A stretch of DNA of 6,703 nt from Chlorobium sp. (lineage in GTDB: Bacteria > Bacteroidota > Chlorobiia > Chlorobiales > Chlorobiaceae). The stretch's first letter is position 1. Each line of letters starts with the position of its first letter. The stretch lies in NCBI GenBank assembly GCA_026193435.1, contig JAPHUN010000195.1:1-6703 (forward strand). Reading direction: 5' to 3'. A program made the translations under genes and the position numbers. Positions 6,215 to 6,703 of this stretch are shown piece by piece. The notes beneath the pieces were generated by a model that was not told the DNA's origin, searched no databases, and saw only the letters and a program-made list of their open reading frames with translations.

Positions 6215-6703
6215 ATGGCCAAGGAAAGAAAACCATCCAAACAACAACCAGCCGATCAAGACTCAATCAGTTCTGTTCTTACGGAAAAGAGAAAGTTTCC
6301 TCCTCCCCCTGAATTTTCGGAAAACGCCCGCATCTCATCAATGGACGAGTATGACAAACTCTACGCTAAAGCCCAGAAAGATCCGGAAAAATACTGGGCA
6401 GGCATAGCCGAAGAGTTTCACTGGGAAAAGAAATGGGACAGTGTTCTTGAATGGAAACCGCCTTATGCGAAATGGTTTTCCGGCGGCACGACAAATATCT
6501 GTTATAATGCCGTTGACAGGCATGTAAAGAGCTGGAGAAAAAACAAGGCCGCCATAATCTGGGAAGGTGAAGAAGGCGAACAGCGTGTTCTGACCTACGG
6601 TGAACTGCATCGTCAGGTCAGCAAATTCGCCAATGTCCTGAAAATCGCGGGCGTTCAACCGGGAGACAGGGTTGCCATCTACATGGGTATGGTCCCGGAA
6701 CTG
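6215..6703 (+). CDS. acs: Acetyl-CoA synthetase (acetate--CoA ligase), N-terminal part (partial)
   Basis: Acs activates acetate with ATP to acetyl-AMP and transfers it to CoA, a soluble AMP-forming enzyme. In a green sulfur bacterium this would feed acetate into biosynthesis alongside the reductive TCA cycle (inference). The window holds the first 163 codons and the frame runs off the right edge; the family is about 650 residues. Residues from about 42 on match the acetyl-CoA synthetase N-terminal domain: MDEYDKLYAKAQKDPEKYW at 43-61; WFSGGTTNICYNAVDRH at 87-103, the family's NxxYNxVDRH segment; AAIIWEGEEGEQRVLTYGEL at 112-131; and GDRVAIYMGMVPE at 150-162. The first 28 residues are a Lys/Gln-rich extension (MAKERKPSKQQ) that ends in four prolines at 29-32. 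The AMP-binding loop and the catalytic and acetylated Lys lie outside the window. A propionyl-CoA synthetase or other close AMP-forming ligase cannot be fully excluded, but the N-terminal segment fits Acs best. Confidence 0.93.
   Translation, partial: MAKERKPSKQQPADQDSISSVLTEKRKFPPPPEFSENARISSMDEYDKLYAKAQKDPEKYWAGIAEEFHWEKKWDSVLEWKPPYAKWFSGGTTNICYNAVDRHVKSWRKNKAAIIWEGEEGEQRVLTYGELHRQVSKFANVLKIAGVQPGDRVAIYMGMVPEL

Noticed and set aside
6338..6658. A 106-codon - strand frame inside acs
   Set aside because: It is a shadow of the conserved acs coding sequence, with no motif and no signals of its own.

Overview
The window is ordinary chromosomal housekeeping DNA. Every gene is on the + strand: the 3' end of rsmI, then panC, pnp, leuS and the 5' part of acs, which is cut by the right edge. 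The protein sequences, a compact LeuS of about 806 residues and the rsmI-panC-pnp-leuS order suggest a green sulfur bacterium (Chlorobiaceae, for example a Chlorobium or Prosthecochloris). That assignment is inference from remembered sequence style; no search was run. I see no phage, insertion sequence, CRISPR array, tRNA, rRNA or defence gene.

Layout: 1-153 encodes the last 50 residues of RsmI, the 16S rRNA 2'-O-methyltransferase. After 47 bases comes panC (201-1067, pantothenate synthetase). A 136-base AT-rich gap holds a weak hairpin with a T-run and a possible -10 box. Next is pnp (1204-3408, polynucleotide phosphorylase). The 96 bases after it contain a strong intrinsic terminator at 3444-3479, which ends only 25 bases before leuS (3505-5925, leucyl-tRNA synthetase). 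The 289 bases from 5926 to 6214 carry a complex terminator-like structure, a consensus TATAAT box overlapping it, and a predicted leader of about 155 bases before acs (6215 to the edge, acetyl-CoA synthetase).

The genes do not form one pathway. They serve ribosome maturation (rsmI), CoA precursor synthesis (panC), RNA turnover (pnp), aminoacylation (leuS) and acetate activation with CoA (acs). PanC and Acs are loosely linked through CoA. The terminators suggest at least three transcription units: rsmI-panC with or without pnp, leuS, and acs.

No unknown system of genes is visible. The parts worth a second look are non-coding: the acs leader, which has several hairpins and possible alternative pairings around the ribosome binding site; the terminator placed just ahead of leuS without a clear promoter after it; and the terminator-promoter overlap between leuS and acs. 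An unusual Pro-to-Met change in the PanC active-site segment is the main protein oddity.
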